64,000 nt of DNA, taken from assembly GCA_032622095.1 (NCBI GenBank), contig CP136064.1:189521794-189585793 (forward strand). The letters run 5' to 3'. Source of the stretch: Siphonodentalium dalli (taxonomy: Eukaryota; Mollusca; Scaphopoda; Gadilida; Siphonodentaliidae). The position numbers and the translations under genes are program-made. The notes under the pieces are model-generated. The model worked only from the letters and a program-made list of their open reading frames with translations. It was not told the origin of the DNA and did not search any database. Shown here one piece after another: positions 12,690 through 25,310 of this stretch (position 1 is the first letter of the stretch; each line of letters starts with the position of its first letter).

Positions 12690-13655
12690 GGAAAGGGACT
12701 ACCCGCCCCTGAGACAACCCGCCCTTCTGTTGTTTTCTGGGCGGATCATCCCGATAAACACGGGAGTGTTGTCCCGAAATTGTTAATTTAGTAATTATGT
12801 CTTTTATGTTCTTTGATGATATAAGTTTTTGACCAATAAAACATGTGTTTATTCATTTAAAGTTATGTCAATGTGTGGACTGGAGTAAAGAATGACACGA
12901 TGTTTTGACAACTTAACAGAACTTAAAGTAAGTGATGACTAATTAAAAGGGGAGCTTTCAAAACAAACATCTGATGCAAAGGGTTCATTATCACAGTGTA
13001 TTATCACAACACTCAGTGATCGGAATTCATCTCACTGATGTTAACTGCAAGATGAGTATGCAAACACCCTTTGAACGATGCCGACAGAACTGGGTATATT
13101 AACTTTTGAGTGTGGGTTATCTTCATTCTGCAAGTATGTTTCCTTGCATTCACTGCGAATTGGAGTCTCCTAAACAGCATGTTGCTGATTGTGATATTTG
13201 TGGCCGCTGGCAACACTGACTTTGTGACACCAGAATCCTGCCAACTTCGTGAAGAAATGTTCTGACGTATACGCAAAGAAGAGACAACCTCAGTTCAGAC
13301 GATGATCTACCACAGCAGCCCCATCGACAACTTAAATTGTCAACCATTTGATCGTTCATGTCACATTTCTTTAATTAAACTTTATTTTGTTGTTAAACTT
13401 TGTTTATATAATACTTGGTTCATTAAACTTGAATAAACATATTATTGTTGATACATCGTTGATACATTGTTGTGTTTAAGTTATATTATATGTATATTAT
13501 TTATTATTACATCAAATAAAAATCAATATTTAAAGAGCAACCCAGTTTCTTTAAAAAAGCATCTCATAATCCCCTCACACCTCCTAATTACAATAATTTT
13601 TAGGCGGACGGGTTGTCCCGGAGTGAAACGGGCAGGTTGTCTCAGGGGCGGGTGG
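12690..13655. mobile_element. DNA element with ~30-bp GC-rich inverted ends
   Basis: The left end contains CCCGCCCCTGAGACAACCCG and the right end CAGGTTGTCTCAGGGGCGGG, in an otherwise AT-rich neighbourhood. A further CGGGTTGTCCCGGAG precedes the right end. No target duplication could be fixed, so the outer limits are uncertain by ~10 bp. No coding frame of note lies inside. Confidence 0.65.
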
Positions 13656-13665
13656 TCACGGACCC

Positions 13666-14319
13666 ATTTTAGCTGAATTTTCACATTTCTTAATCTTAGA
13701 GTCAGACCTGAATAAGTCCTGATTAACTTTAAGAGAGTATCAACAATGACAACATATCTAATTCCCCATTGTTATCAGCATTAGGAAAATATGTCCATGC
13801 CTGTACCGATACTGACAATACTCACTACTAATGTACTAGTGACAGCGAGTGAGCGACATGCTCTGCTCCGAGCCCGACTCGTAGTCGTAAGTTCGTTGTT
13901 TACTCGACTGTGTTGAGTGTGTCAATACAGCGAAATTAGGAAAAATCAATAGGTCGTTTTCCAAATTGAGTCGATATTTTCGGACATTTAGAAAAAAATA
14001 AAGACGACAGATGATCTACATATTGAACACATTAGAAAACTCAGTTTATAAAGCTAAAACATATTCAGCAGGCTAAAAATACGAAAAACAGGAAGTGAAC
14101 AAACGAATTATTTGAAGAACGTCTCACCTTGTTTTCGCACCGGCATCTCAATTCTACCACTGTAATCCAACCGCTAATTCGAAAATAGCAACTCGTTATA
14201 CGAATTATGTAACCACCAATCTCAATAAGCACGTCGCCTTCAGGGGAGCAATTTATTCAACGAAAATATCTCTAATATACATGCAAAAATTCGCAAATAG
14301 AATCAGGTATAATCAAACA
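13666..14319. other. no gene seen
   Basis: Somewhat richer in CG around 13840-14180, otherwise plain non-coding sequence. Confidence 0.35.
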
Positions 14320-14475
14320 TGGCGGAAACGAATTGTATTGGTCACGTGACGATGTGGGAATTCTTCAAAAATACCTACGGTGACGAAACTGACAAGATAA
14401 TTAACACTTTTCATATCCACGAAACGCGCTGCATGTCATTGATAGAGATCCGAAGTAGCCAGAAGGCAAATTAAT
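14320..14475 (+). other. 51-codon open frame in a CG-richer patch, possible first exon
   Basis: An ATG in a reasonable context (AAACATGGCGG) opens a 51-codon frame ending at TAA, with an E-box-like CACGTG inside it and CG dinucleotides more frequent than in the surroundings. It resembles no protein I know. It could be a first exon whose partners are not visible, or chance. There is no repeat structure over it. Confidence 0.2.
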
Positions 14476-16821
14476 ACCGCATCATGCTAATTTCAATGAG
14501 GTCTTTGTGAGGCAAACATTTTTTTTTTAAATTGTTAAATTTATTTTCTCATCGGGTTATCAGGGATTATCGTAATTTTAACATTAACAATCTTTCAAGG
14601 GTCATCTCCAAAGCTAGCACACGAGACAGGTGCTCGCTGGTTCAGCCTGGAACTATTCCAACGCAGGAATATGAGATTGGGCATAGGCCACTTAGCGCGT
14701 TAAACCTAGAATCAGAAATCGTAAATTGAAATTTTAGGGGGGGCGGGGGGGGGGGGGGCAGACAAAAATTCCAGAAACGTAGGCTACGTGTGGGGGTGGG
14801 TTGGTGTCCGGAGAGCCCAACATGAGTTTTTTTTCACCAAAATTGTTTTGCCCTCCATGATGTTTTAAGTAATTTGGCCTCACAAAAGCTGAACGAATCG
14901 GCTGATATATATTCACATTTTTGCACAATTGATTGCATGCATTGCTCACAAGTTCTCACTTCAAGGTTCCGTCTCTAGTGGGGCCGGATGAACGTGCAAC
15001 TTCAAAAGGAAAGCCATCGGGTTCTACCAATGCTGTTTGGCTACTTTATTTCTATAGTTGCATATACTAACTGCACCTGTCCCCAACCCCGCTGGGAGAA
15101 CATGCATAGGCCTATATATAGGCCTATATATAGCAGACATATTATAATGGAATGGAAATTATAGTAAGCTACATGTATAGGAAATTGATTTTTTATATAT
15201 ATATATCTTAAGGTATAATTATGTTTAGGCTATATATATGTTATATTTCCGCTATAATAACTTATCAACTCAATATACCATGCAGTACAGCCACTCTTAG
15301 CCAAAAAATATTGAGATTCAGCATGAGAACTGCACCTGGTGATTATTTGGGGAATGCGCGGCGCAGCACATAAAACCAAACTTTATAACAAGTGGATTTG
15401 GTTTCTCTCACTAGCCCAAAACGGTTGTACAGACCGAACTATAATCATTATATTCCAGTGAAAATCGATTTTTCGGATTTCGGGTTTTTCTTGTTGGAAG
15501 TGTCGCATTATGCCCCATATGTAGGCCTACATTATATGATTTCCGGAATTTTTCGGGCAATTCGGATTGAAAAGGTTGACAAAGATTGGTTTCCCCACAT
15601 TGAGATATGTCCAATATAGATAAAAACTACAACAAATTTAGGTTGGGAGTGCCAATCAATCGCAGTTGGTAGAATGAATCATGTCCATTTATTAAATTTA
15701 CCTTTATTTTATGTCGTAAATTCGCATCACCTCTTTTTGTCTTACCGTTGTGTTAATTTCAACAATTAAAAGGAAAAAACCGAAGTACCGATATTTTGTT
15801 TTTGCTCAAAACTCCTGGCACCAAAATGAATTACTTTTGGTAGGACATCCGAACGTCCGGTGGACCTGACACGCTGTTATATAGCCGCGGACTGGCCGGA
15901 CATCGCATTATGACACGTGTCGCATTATATAATTATGCCCCACAATATATACCCTATCCAAATTGGTCAAAAGCCAAAAATGCACATACCGTGACATATA
16001 TATACACGCCCCCCCCCTCTTTGCCCAGGGAGAAAATTTGGGTGTTCGATCCATTCCTAATTATCAACCGTGCGTGTCTCCGTTTTATTAAAGGGGTAGG
16101 GCCTACTGTACACAGAGATAGGCGATTTTTTTATTTACTCCCATTGAAATAACTTTCAAGTTAGATTGTGTTCGTGTTATATAAGTTTCGTATAAACCTA
16201 ATTTAGCGAAGAAAATATTGATCTTGGAAACAAAAATATTACGATTTCAAACTACGCGCCATGTTTTTGACCTTCACCGGAGAAGACGCAGGTCGTAGGA
16301 AGAACCGGAAGTTCATTGTTCACAGCTTCGATTGATGCCTTCAATCTCTTCGATCAAACAATCTCACTCCCTATAAAAATACTTGACGCTTTATGACTTG
16401 TTTCTTTCTCCTTTTTTTCCGAATCGGTTATAACGGGCCTTCCTTTTGAAAGGTAACATGTTTTGTTTGCAACTCAATAACGTTCGCGAACGGCCGTCGA
16501 TAAACGACACGCTACAGATGCGATTTCAAGAACCGTAACTCGTAATGGCATAATTCTCCATTGTATGACTCCAGCCATAAATGAATTTATATTAAATAAT
16601 TCAATTTTACTTTTATGATAGCCTGTTGATCGGAACGTTTTCAGTAGACATCGTCGACTCATATTAGTTATTTTATCATATAATATTGATATTAGATCGC
16701 TATTGTCACCGGGAATTTATTGAAATTGGGGTACAGTACCCCTTTAAGCCTCGTCCGACTTGACACATTAAAAATACTTTTATTTGTACGTTTCCTATTA
16801 GCTTATATATATCTAAAACAA
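14476..16821. other. no gene seen; simple-sequence patches
   Basis: Includes a poly-G tract at ~14738-14758, repeated AGGCCTATATAT near 15110-15135 and several ATATAT runs. Open frames near 15400-15620 on both strands overlap and resemble nothing. No boundaries of mobile elements could be placed. Confidence 0.35.
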
Positions 16822-17690
16822 TTAAAGTGTCCATGACATTGTAGCTCTACTTTGCGAAAAAGTAAAAATTTTGTGATGAGCAATAAATGGAATGATGAAT
16901 TGTATTTTGAATTCCAAGATGGCAGCTGACGGCCATGTTTTTGTTTTTTTTGCCGAATGACCCCAAAATGACTCGTTCCCATCTACATACGTCAATGTTA
17001 ACATGAATGACAAATTTCATGATGATCCGACAAAGGTATGACCTGTAGCCCGTGCATGCCAAAGGATTTAGCCATACAAAGAGTAAATTCTAAGATGGCT
17101 GTCGGCGGACATTTTGAATGATCCCAAAATGATTCGTTCCCATCTACATGTCAATGCCAACCGCCATGACAAATTTCATAATGATCTGAGCAAATGTACG
17201 ACCTGTAGCTTGTGCCAAAGGATTTAGTCATGCAAAGAGTAACATGGGTGGCAGTTTTATTGCAGAATGACCCCAAAACGACTCGTTCCCATCTACATGT
17301 CAATGTTAACATCCATGACAAATTTCATGATGACCCAACTAAATGTACGACCTCTAGCCCGTGCCGAAGGATTTAGTCATGCAAAGAGTAAACTCCAAGA
17401 TGGCTGCCGGCGGCCATGTTTATGGCCGAATGACCCCAAAATGACTCGTTCCCATCTATACATGTCAATATTATCATCCATGTCAGTTCATGATGATCAG
17501 ACGAGCACTCCGGCCTGTAGCCCGTGCTAATGGTTTGACTTTTTTAAATTCAAGATAGCTGCTGGCGGCCATGATTTTTTTTGCACCAAAATTACTCGTT
17601 CCCATCTACATATCAATGTCAGCAGCCATGACAAATTTCATAATGATCCGACCAAAGGTACGACATGTAGCCCGTGCTAATGGAAATTGT
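16822..17690. repeat. tandem array of ~150-175-bp modules (AAGATGGC family)
   Basis: About five head-to-tail units. Each carries AAGATGGC(T/A)GC, ACTCGTTCCCATCTACAT, CATGACAAATTTCAT, GATGATCCGAC and GTAGCCCGTGC in the same order. Unit starts fall near 16917, 17092, 17240, 17395 and 17550. The short frames that run through it are by-products of the repeat. Confidence 0.8.
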
Positions 17691-18585
17691 TGACGGAAGT
17701 CTCCACACACAAGTAAAGTTGAGCTAAAAATGACCAGTATGAGCTAATCTTGAACATTGAAAAAGTAACAAACAAAAAAATGGCCTAGATTTGATAAGCA
17801 GCGTTCATAAATATATTTTCTGAAAATGTGGCTGGATTTTTTTATTTGGTATAGGGCCTACATCCGTTATATACAAAGGCACACTCTGGTAGGCGAACAT
17901 CATGGTGAAAACCCTCTGATATTTCACCAGGGTGGTGGAACAGTTAGGTTCACTCTAGAAAAAATTCATCTAGTGAATGGTCACCATATATATTGTACGC
18001 ACACATGTAGACCCACCCATGTATTTTAACTATATAAAATGTTCCCACCCATGTATTTCGCCAATATATTTTACCGGGATGTATAATAAGTATGTACAAG
18101 AAAACCATAGTCAGAAATGGTAACGCCACCAAGATCATATTATTAGCCATAAATATAAATCATAATATAAAATTGGTTACATGAATGGACCGCCTCAGAA
18201 TTCCGTTAAGACATGCAAGTAATTCTTCAAATTATTACAATGAACTACGGCTTATAAATTACTGCAGGTTTCTCATTCGCCACACCAGAATGCTTCTAAA
18301 TGCGGATCAAAGCTAAGAGTGCATGGCACAGCCATTGTTCATAGACATTTTACAGATAGCGAGAATGATGCATGCTGGGAACGAAAGTATCCACAGCAAA
18401 GCCATGTGCTTACGGAGGCATGCGTTTATTATAGGGGATTTATGGTGGGCCTATAAAACTAATTATAACTTTGTTATCTGTCATAGTTTATGCGTGAAAT
18501 TTTAAACATATATACCATGGACATATACCCCTTCCAGAATGTTGAAAAACATTTTCAGTTGCTCATCGTATTTTTATAGTCGAAA
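17691..18585. other. no gene seen; one half of a direct repeat
   Basis: A block at ~18130-18215 (GATCATAT...CTCAGAATTCCGTTAA) is repeated in the same direction at ~19375-19465. The pair brackets the inverted repeat at 18586-19300. Confidence 0.4.
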
Positions 18586-19300
18586 TAGTCCGAAATTTCA
18601 GAAAATTGCGCTAACTGCTCAATGTTTTAATGTGTTACAAAACGTCTGATAAAAATAGTTCTATCGGGAATATTCACACCATTTTTTTTCAGAGAACATA
18701 GAGTAAACATAGTCCTATCGGAATATCGTAAAGGAGATTAATTAAAACCCTCAGACTGCCGAGACTGACGACATTAAATTCGCTTTTTCGTGTCCCACGG
18801 AAATGAAACTTGTCTGTCCATTGATCACGTTATTTATTTGACATAGTATTTTTTTTTCTGTTGTATTTGAACACGTGCAGGCTGCACGATTATAATAACT
18901 TCAACCGATAAGCGCCGACTGATACCCGCGCAACAATTTGTCTCAAATAAATTGTTATCAAAACGCAGGTTTATGGCCGCGGACATAAGCCGATTAAGTG
19001 TAATGTAATTTATCCATGAACTTGACTGAAAAATTGTGATTCTATCACCATTAGCCACGAAAATGGGACCTCTAAACAGGCAAGTTTGATTTTCGGGGGA
19101 CACGAACAAGCGAATTTATTGTCGGCAGTTTCGGCAGTCTGAGGGTTAATTAATCCCGAATTAAACGGAACTACTTTACGATAGTCCGATAGGACTATGT
19201 TTACTCTATGCATGTTCTCTGAAAAAATAGTGTGAATATTCCAGATAGAACTCTTTTTATCAGACGTTGTGTAACACCTTAAACATTGAGCAGTTATAGC
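18586..19300. mobile_element. fold-back element with ~220-bp inverted arms
   Basis: The left arm (18586-18830) and right arm (19080-19300) are imperfect complements. Shared words include ACGTCTGATAAAAA, ATAGTCCTATCGGA, CAGAGAACAT and CCTCAGACTGCCGA. The centre (18830-19080) is unique. Direct copies of another sequence flank it at 18130-18215 and 19375-19465, so it sits inside or between older repeats. The overlapping minus-strand frames at 18834-19336 belong to this structure. Confidence 0.75.
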
Positions 19301-19574
19301 GCACACCGAAATGTGTTGTCTTGCAAGATATCCCATCGCTTTAGCTAAATTTACCTTCCTACAATATCCATAAAGAGGATCATATATTATATACCCACGG
19401 TTTTAATTATAGAATATAAAATATATTGGTTTCGCGAATGACCAACTCAGAATTCCGTTAAAATAACAATAACAACCAGCACCTATAACGAACCGTTTTA
19501 CTGGACTTGGCCTACTGGTCGCGTAGTTCCGACTTTTAAATAAACGGAATTTCCAACTCTATAAATAAAAGCCC

Positions 19575-20175
19575 CACAAGAATACATTCGCCCTGTCCAC
19601 CACGCAATATCAAAATCTCAGCAGCTATAGATACACCACAGGTGGCGTAATTACATCGGTGACTTTAAGTTTACAATTTGAGCCTGTCCTCACTCTATCG
19701 ATACGATTTATCATAAACATATTATACACCGGTGGCGTTAACTTTACAATTTCGGCATCTACGTTATTCTATCGGTACGATTCAGTAAGGTACAAACAAT
19801 CTCCATAAATTACCCACAATTCAGTTCACTACACCAGGGGGCTCCCAATAGGTTATACAATATTTTCAGGGGCTCCCAATAGGTTATACAATATTTCAGG
19901 CTATCAGATTATTTATATTTTCAACAACATATTATTACACCGGTGACTTTAAGTTTACAATTTGAGCCTGTCCTGAATCTATCGATAGGAGTTATCATAT
20001 TTTCATAAACGTATTATACACCGCTGGCGTTAACTTTACAATTTCGGCATCTACGTGATTCTATCGGTATGATTAAGTAAGGTACAAACAATCTCCAAGA
20101 ATACATTCGCCCTGTACACCACGCGATATCAAAAAACCAAAAGCTAGAAACACCACACTAGGTGGCGTAATAAGT
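19575..20175. repeat. two direct copies of a ~280-bp block
   Basis: GACTTTAAGTTTACAATTTG, TTTACAATTTCGGCATCTAC and GGTACAAACAATCTCC occur in order at 19660-19805 and again at 19940-20097. AAGAATACATTCGCCCTGT occurs at 19578 and 20098. An additional short direct doublet GGGGCTCCCAATAGGTTATA lies at ~19838 and 19869. Confidence 0.7.
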
Positions 20176-20310
20176 ATGGATGTGGTGGTTCTACTATAGA
20201 GTAATTATAACTACGCATTTTATATAAAAGGTGCAGTTTTTTTTTATCGATAATTATTTATTTTGAAATGGACGATACCATTGGCACGTGCATTGGGGGA
20301 AAATGCTAAA

Positions 20311-21122
20311 ATATCAATATAGATTATATATATATATGTATGTGTGTATATACCGGTATGTGGGTACTTCATAGAATCGAAAACGCGTGTACAGATTGAG
20401 CTCAAATTTCGTATTTAAGTGTAAAATCTCACGGACACCGGCGTGGTCGCGTTTTGGAGAAGCTCAGAGCACCTCTTCTCCCTTCCCTATCATCAAAATC
20501 ACCACAAACGCCACTTCGGAGGTTAAGTCATCAACGATCTTTATATTGACCATATTCGGAGGTGTTAAGGATTAACGCTCTTTATTGCAATGGACGTGGC
20601 TAAACGACTGACCCCATGCGTCCGAAATACGGATGCGCGACGAAATGCAATTATCTCGATTAAAAAGGCAGAATTGATATAAGCAGCGTTTGTTTACAAT
20701 TCAACGCAACGCTATCGCTCGAAATATTATGCAGAGAGATTTCACGACGGGATTAATTGACTGTCCGCTCTTTTCGGGGAGATGGGTACCATGAATTAAC
20801 TCATTGAAAAACAAAGAATGCGTTGTCTGTCGTTCCTAGGAAGGGGGGATTTCATCGGGTCAATTAGAATAAAAATTAAATAAATAGGTCAATTAGAATA
20901 GGTCAATTATAATAAAAATTAAATAAATAGGTCAATTAGAATCAAAATTAAATAAATATTAAAAAATTCAAAAAAACATAAATTAAAAAACATTAAATTA
21001 ATATTAAAAAATAAATAAAATAAAAATATTCAAAATTAAAAAAAATATATAAATAAAAACAAAATAATAAAAAAAATGTCATGTTTCTGACCAACCACGC
21101 CAGTGGCGGGCTAACCTGCTAG
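20311..21122 (+). mobile_element. Helitron-like non-autonomous unit A
   Basis: Starts in an AT-repeat and continues with GGGTACTTCATAGAATCG. It ends with a CGCC-AGT-GGCG hairpin (21098-21108) about 10 bases before CTAG, followed by T. A 3' hairpin plus CTAG-T end is the Helitron signature. About 95% identical in its body to unit B immediately downstream. The short frame at 20387-20575 is conserved between A and B only because the whole unit is. Confidence 0.65.
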
Positions 21123-21173
21123 TCTACTATATAATTTGAGACTTCCGTATATATATATATATATATATATACC

Positions 21174-21226
<53 letters not shown>

Positions 21227-21913
21227 ATATGTGGGTACTTCATAGAATCGAAAACGCGTGTACAGATTGAGCTCAAATTTCGTATATAAGTGTAAAATCT
21301 CACGGACACCGGCGTGGTCGCGTTTTGGAGAAGCTCAGAGCACCTCTTCTCCCTTCCCAATCATCAAAATCACCGCAAACGCCACTTCGGGGGTTAAGTC
21401 ATCAACGATCTTTATATTGACCATATTCGGAGGTGTTAAGGATTAACGCTCTTTATTGCAATGGACGTGGCTAAACGACTGACCCCATGCGTCCGAAATA
21501 TGGATGCGCGACGAAATGAAATTATCTCGATTAAAAAGGCAGAATTGATCTAAGCAGTTTGTTTACAATTCAACGCAACGCTATCGCTCGAAATATTATG
21601 CAGAGAGATTTTACGACGGGATTAATTGACTGTCCGCTCTTTTCGGGGAGATGGGTACCATGAATTAACTCATTGAAAAACAAAGAATGCGTTGTCTGTC
21701 GTTCCTAGAATTAAATAAATAGGTCAATTAGAATCAAAATTAAATAAATATTAAAAAATTCAAAAAAACATAAATTAAAAACCATTAAATTAATATTAAA
21801 AAATAAAAAATATATAAATATTCAAAATTTAAAAAAAATATAAATAAAAACAAAATAATTTTAAAAATGTCATGTTTCTGACCAACCACGCCAGTGGCGG
21901 GCTAACCTGCTAG
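21123..21913 (+). mobile_element. Helitron-like non-autonomous unit B
   Basis: Opens with TCTACTATATAATTTGAGAC and an internal (TA)n run, then the same body as unit A. It closes with the same CGCC-AGT-GGCG hairpin and CTAG-T (21910-21914). It abuts unit A with no spacer. Confidence 0.65.
21149..21219. repeat. (TA)n microsatellite
   Basis: Uninterrupted alternating TA except for a central ACCGGT. It lies inside unit B just after its 5' end. Confidence 0.95.
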
Positions 21914-22703
21914 TCTATTATATATTTTTGGAAGATCTGTTTGTGTGTGTGTGTGTCTGTGTGATCGCGATGGACTCGAAAACGGCCGAGCCGATTTCGA
22001 TGAAACTTGGTATGTGGGGGTATTTTCGGCCGGGGGGTGGCATGGGCCTATTAATGTTCAGATCCGAGGTCAACTTTTCACGTGCCGAGGTCAAATCTGT
22101 TTTTACGCTGTGTTACGGGACTTTCATTTGAGTTCGGTGCTTACAAATCGATTCGAAACAGCGCGAATAATAAAATGCCAGTCATAATAATGACACTGTG
22201 AGAATCTTTCGTGTTTCCTCTTTCCAACGATATATAATGCGTATGTATCCGTTTTAGTTATCTGCCTCAATTATCAAGAAGAATTGGTACTATCTTCCAT
22301 CAGGATAAAAACAATGCGTAACTTCTATGACGTCGTTAGATGTCATAACGTTAGATCACGTTAACGCTTAACCGGCCGATGCATTTGACTGTTTCAGACG
22401 TCTTGGCGATATCTCGGGCACCGATGGTAATTTTCTTTACGTTGAAACTTGATAATTAATGAGCGTGTGTATATGAGGCGCGTTTATATACTTGAGTGGA
22501 AATCAAATCGGGTTAAACTGGCGGATTTTTACGGACGAAATTTTATGCATAGGGTATCTCGGTATCCGCTGGGCCGATTTCCCGGTATCCGCTGGGCCGA
22601 TTTCCACCATTTTTGGGGTGTTGATGTTTGACCCCACCTGACCTTGACCTTCAAAATGGTCAATTCAAGGTCAAAGCCCGGACGAAGTCGGGTCACCTTC
22701 TAG
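21914..22703 (+). mobile_element. Helitron-like non-autonomous unit D
   Basis: Begins TCTATTATATATTTTTGG, carries a GT-rich stretch and the phrase GCCGATTTCGATGAAACTTG that is widely repeated in invertebrate genomes. It ends with a hairpin CCCG...CGGG (22678-22693), then CACCTTCTAG and T. The body differs from units A-C, so this is another family inserted into the series. Confidence 0.55.
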
Positions 22704-22725
22704 TACTATATATTTTGAGACTTCC

Positions 22726-22807
<82 letters not shown>

Positions 22808-23881
22808 TTTATAGAATTGAAAACGGCTGGCTCGATTGAGTTCAAACTTCCCATCTAAGGGTAAAAACCCACGAACACCGTAGTTGTCGCGTTTTGGAGA
22901 AGCTCTGAGCACCCTTTATCCACTCCCAATTCACCGCAAAGGCACGGCGTGGGTTAATCAAGTGATTATTTAATGAGCGTTTGTTTTTGACGCATCGCTA
23001 TAAAGAGCGTCTGTTTACCATTCAACGGTATTAGCATCTGCAGAGAGATATACGGGAACATTGAGTGGTTTCCTATGCGGGGAGATTTATTGGATGCCAT
23101 AGTACTCTTACAACATCATTGTTATAGTATGTATGACACTTAGGTCAGGGCTTGGGGGGGGGGGTAGTTATAGGCATAATGCTTCTCCGAAATCCCGGTT
23201 ACAAACCAACACTCACAATTTCGTATTTACGCAAACGTATACGGGAACAAGTGCTTTCCTATTTTTAGAACGCAACACATGATACCAAACAAAATTACGT
23301 CGCGTTGGTGATGGCGTTCACGACGGGATTAATTGACTGACCGCTCTTTGCGATGATGGGGTTCACGACGGGATTAACTTTGCGGGGACTATTGACCATC
23401 TCGTAAGGGTGGACAACCTCTGTCAGGGGCTGCTCAATGGCCACGGGCAGGTTAAAAAAATCATACCTCTTCTGGGTCTGGGCGTGTATAGACATGAGCG
23501 TGTTGTGTTCATAAGAACGCGGAGCGTGTTGTGTTCCTAAGAACGCGGATCGGGTAAGTTTTTCCGCCCTAGGTGAGCTCAAACTTCGTATATAAGTGTA
23601 AAAACACACGGGGATCGCCGACGCGCATTGTGTGAAACATTCTTATGTCTGTCGTTCCTAGGAACGGGGAATTTTCATCGGGTCAGTCTTAACCTTCAAA
23701 CGGGTACCCACAAATTATGTATTGTGACCCCGACATGACCTTGACCTTGAAAATGATCAATTCAAGGTCAAATCGGGTAAAATATTGAAAAACCCAATAT
23801 TAACTCATTGAAACACACAAACAAAACATAAAACATTATCATGTTTCTGACCAAGGACGCCAGTGGTGGGCTAACCTGCTA

Positions 23882-23882
<1 letters not shown>
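22704..23882 (+). mobile_element. Helitron-like non-autonomous unit C
   Basis: Starts like unit B (ACTATATATTTTGAGACTTC), has a long (TA)n run and a diverged body, and ends with ACGCCAGTGGTGGG, then CTAACCTGCTAG followed by T. It is longer than A or B because of extra internal sequence (23100-23700), including the repeated phrase ACGACGGGATTAA. Confidence 0.55.
22728..22803. repeat. (TA)n microsatellite
   Basis: About 38 uninterrupted TA units inside unit C. The Tyr-Ile frames on both strands come from this. Confidence 0.95.

Positions 23883-23937
<55 letters not shown>
23883..23937. repeat. (TA)n microsatellite
   Basis: Starts directly at the 3' end of unit C, as though the element had inserted into it. 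Confidence 0.95.
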
Positions 23938-23940
<3 letters not shown>

Positions 23941-24239
23941 TATTATAGTATTTCCCCCAGGGGCCTGTGGACGATACCGGAATATTTTGTCCTGTGCTAT
24001 AACAAGGGACCCACTAACCGGTGTTATCTGTGATTTTTTGTGTTCAGCGTCTGTTTTCGAAAATTTGGACAGTTTATCCTAGAACTGTGCATTATAAGTG
24101 AAAATATAGCTTTTACTCGACCGAGCCATGCATGGGCGTTGGAGTTTTAAGAATTGGTTCAGGCGTTTGTGAATTACGGCCGTTAGAAGTGAGGAGGTAT
24201 CTGAAAAGTTAACTCCCTTATTAAATATGTATTGTTACG

Positions 24240-25310
24240 AAAATATGCATTTTTAGCTCAACATTACAACGTAATGTTTGAGCTAATGCCATGGGTTGGC
24301 GTCCGTCGCCAGTGCGTGCGTCTGTCCTTCCGTCCGTGCGTCAACAATTTCCTTCGCGCCCTGCAGGCCGCGTCCCTTATCCGATCGATCTTCACCAAAT
24401 TTCACATGTAGCTTCAGGGTGACCTATAGCTGTCGAATTTCGATGAAAAACATGGCCACCAGCAGTCATCTTGGATTTCACATTTGAATCCATTGGCACA
24501 CCCTACATTCAGCCCGTTGTGGTCAGATCATTTTTGTTTATCACCAGTAGATGGGAGTTATCAAATTTAAACGATTGTAGATGAAAAAAATAGCAACCAT
24601 CTTGGATTTTACTCTTTGCATGACTAAACCCTTTGGCACAGCCTACAGACAACATCCCTCATCTGATCATCACCAAACTTAATATATATTTTCGGGGTGA
24701 CCTTTAGATGGGAGCCTCCTATTTTGACCGAAATTAATTTTGCCCTATAAAAGTGTCATTATGTCTTAGCTTCATGAAAATATATACATTTGTTTACATT
24801 TTACAAGAGTTTCCCGCTATAATTTGAATCAAACTGATTTAGGCCCTAGTTTGAAAAACGGCGGCCATAATGGCCGCCATCTTGTCTGGAGTCTACACGG
24901 CCACTTTATTTTCGTGTTAACATTGCTTAAAAGGCGCAGGACATAATAAGGAACAAAATAAGTGGGGTACAGTTAAGTCCCGGGGGGGGGGTGCAAGGGT
25001 ACCATATTAACGCCCGGACTTCAAATCTGAAAATTGTTCGATGAACATGGCGGCGGGAGCCATCTTGGATTTTCTCTTTGCATGACTAAATCCTTTGGCA
25101 CACCATACAGACCACATTCCTCATCTGATGATCACCAAACTTCATATGGTTTTCGGGTTGACCTTTAAATGGGAGCCGCCTATCTTGACCGAAATCTTTT
25201 GAAAAACATGGCCGACATATTGGAATTACTCTTTGTATGACTAAATCATTAGTCGCATCCTAAATATTTTCGGGGTGACCTCCAGTTTACTTTCCTTCTT
25301 CATTATCATT
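24240..25310. repeat. tandem AAGATGG/GATCATCACC modules, left arm of a large inverted arrangement
   Basis: Opens with TTTTAGCTCAACATTA and GTCCGTCGCCAGTGCG, then three to four diverged units carrying ATCTGATGATCACCAAACTT, GACCTTTAGATGGGAGC, CCATCTTGGATTTTACTCTT and CTTTGGCACACC. The same words appear in reverse complement at 37720-38210. Confidence 0.7.

Noticed and set aside
22628-22912. Tyr-Ile repeat proteins on both strands
   Set aside because: Translation of (TA)n microsatellite. The same applies to 21127-21360.
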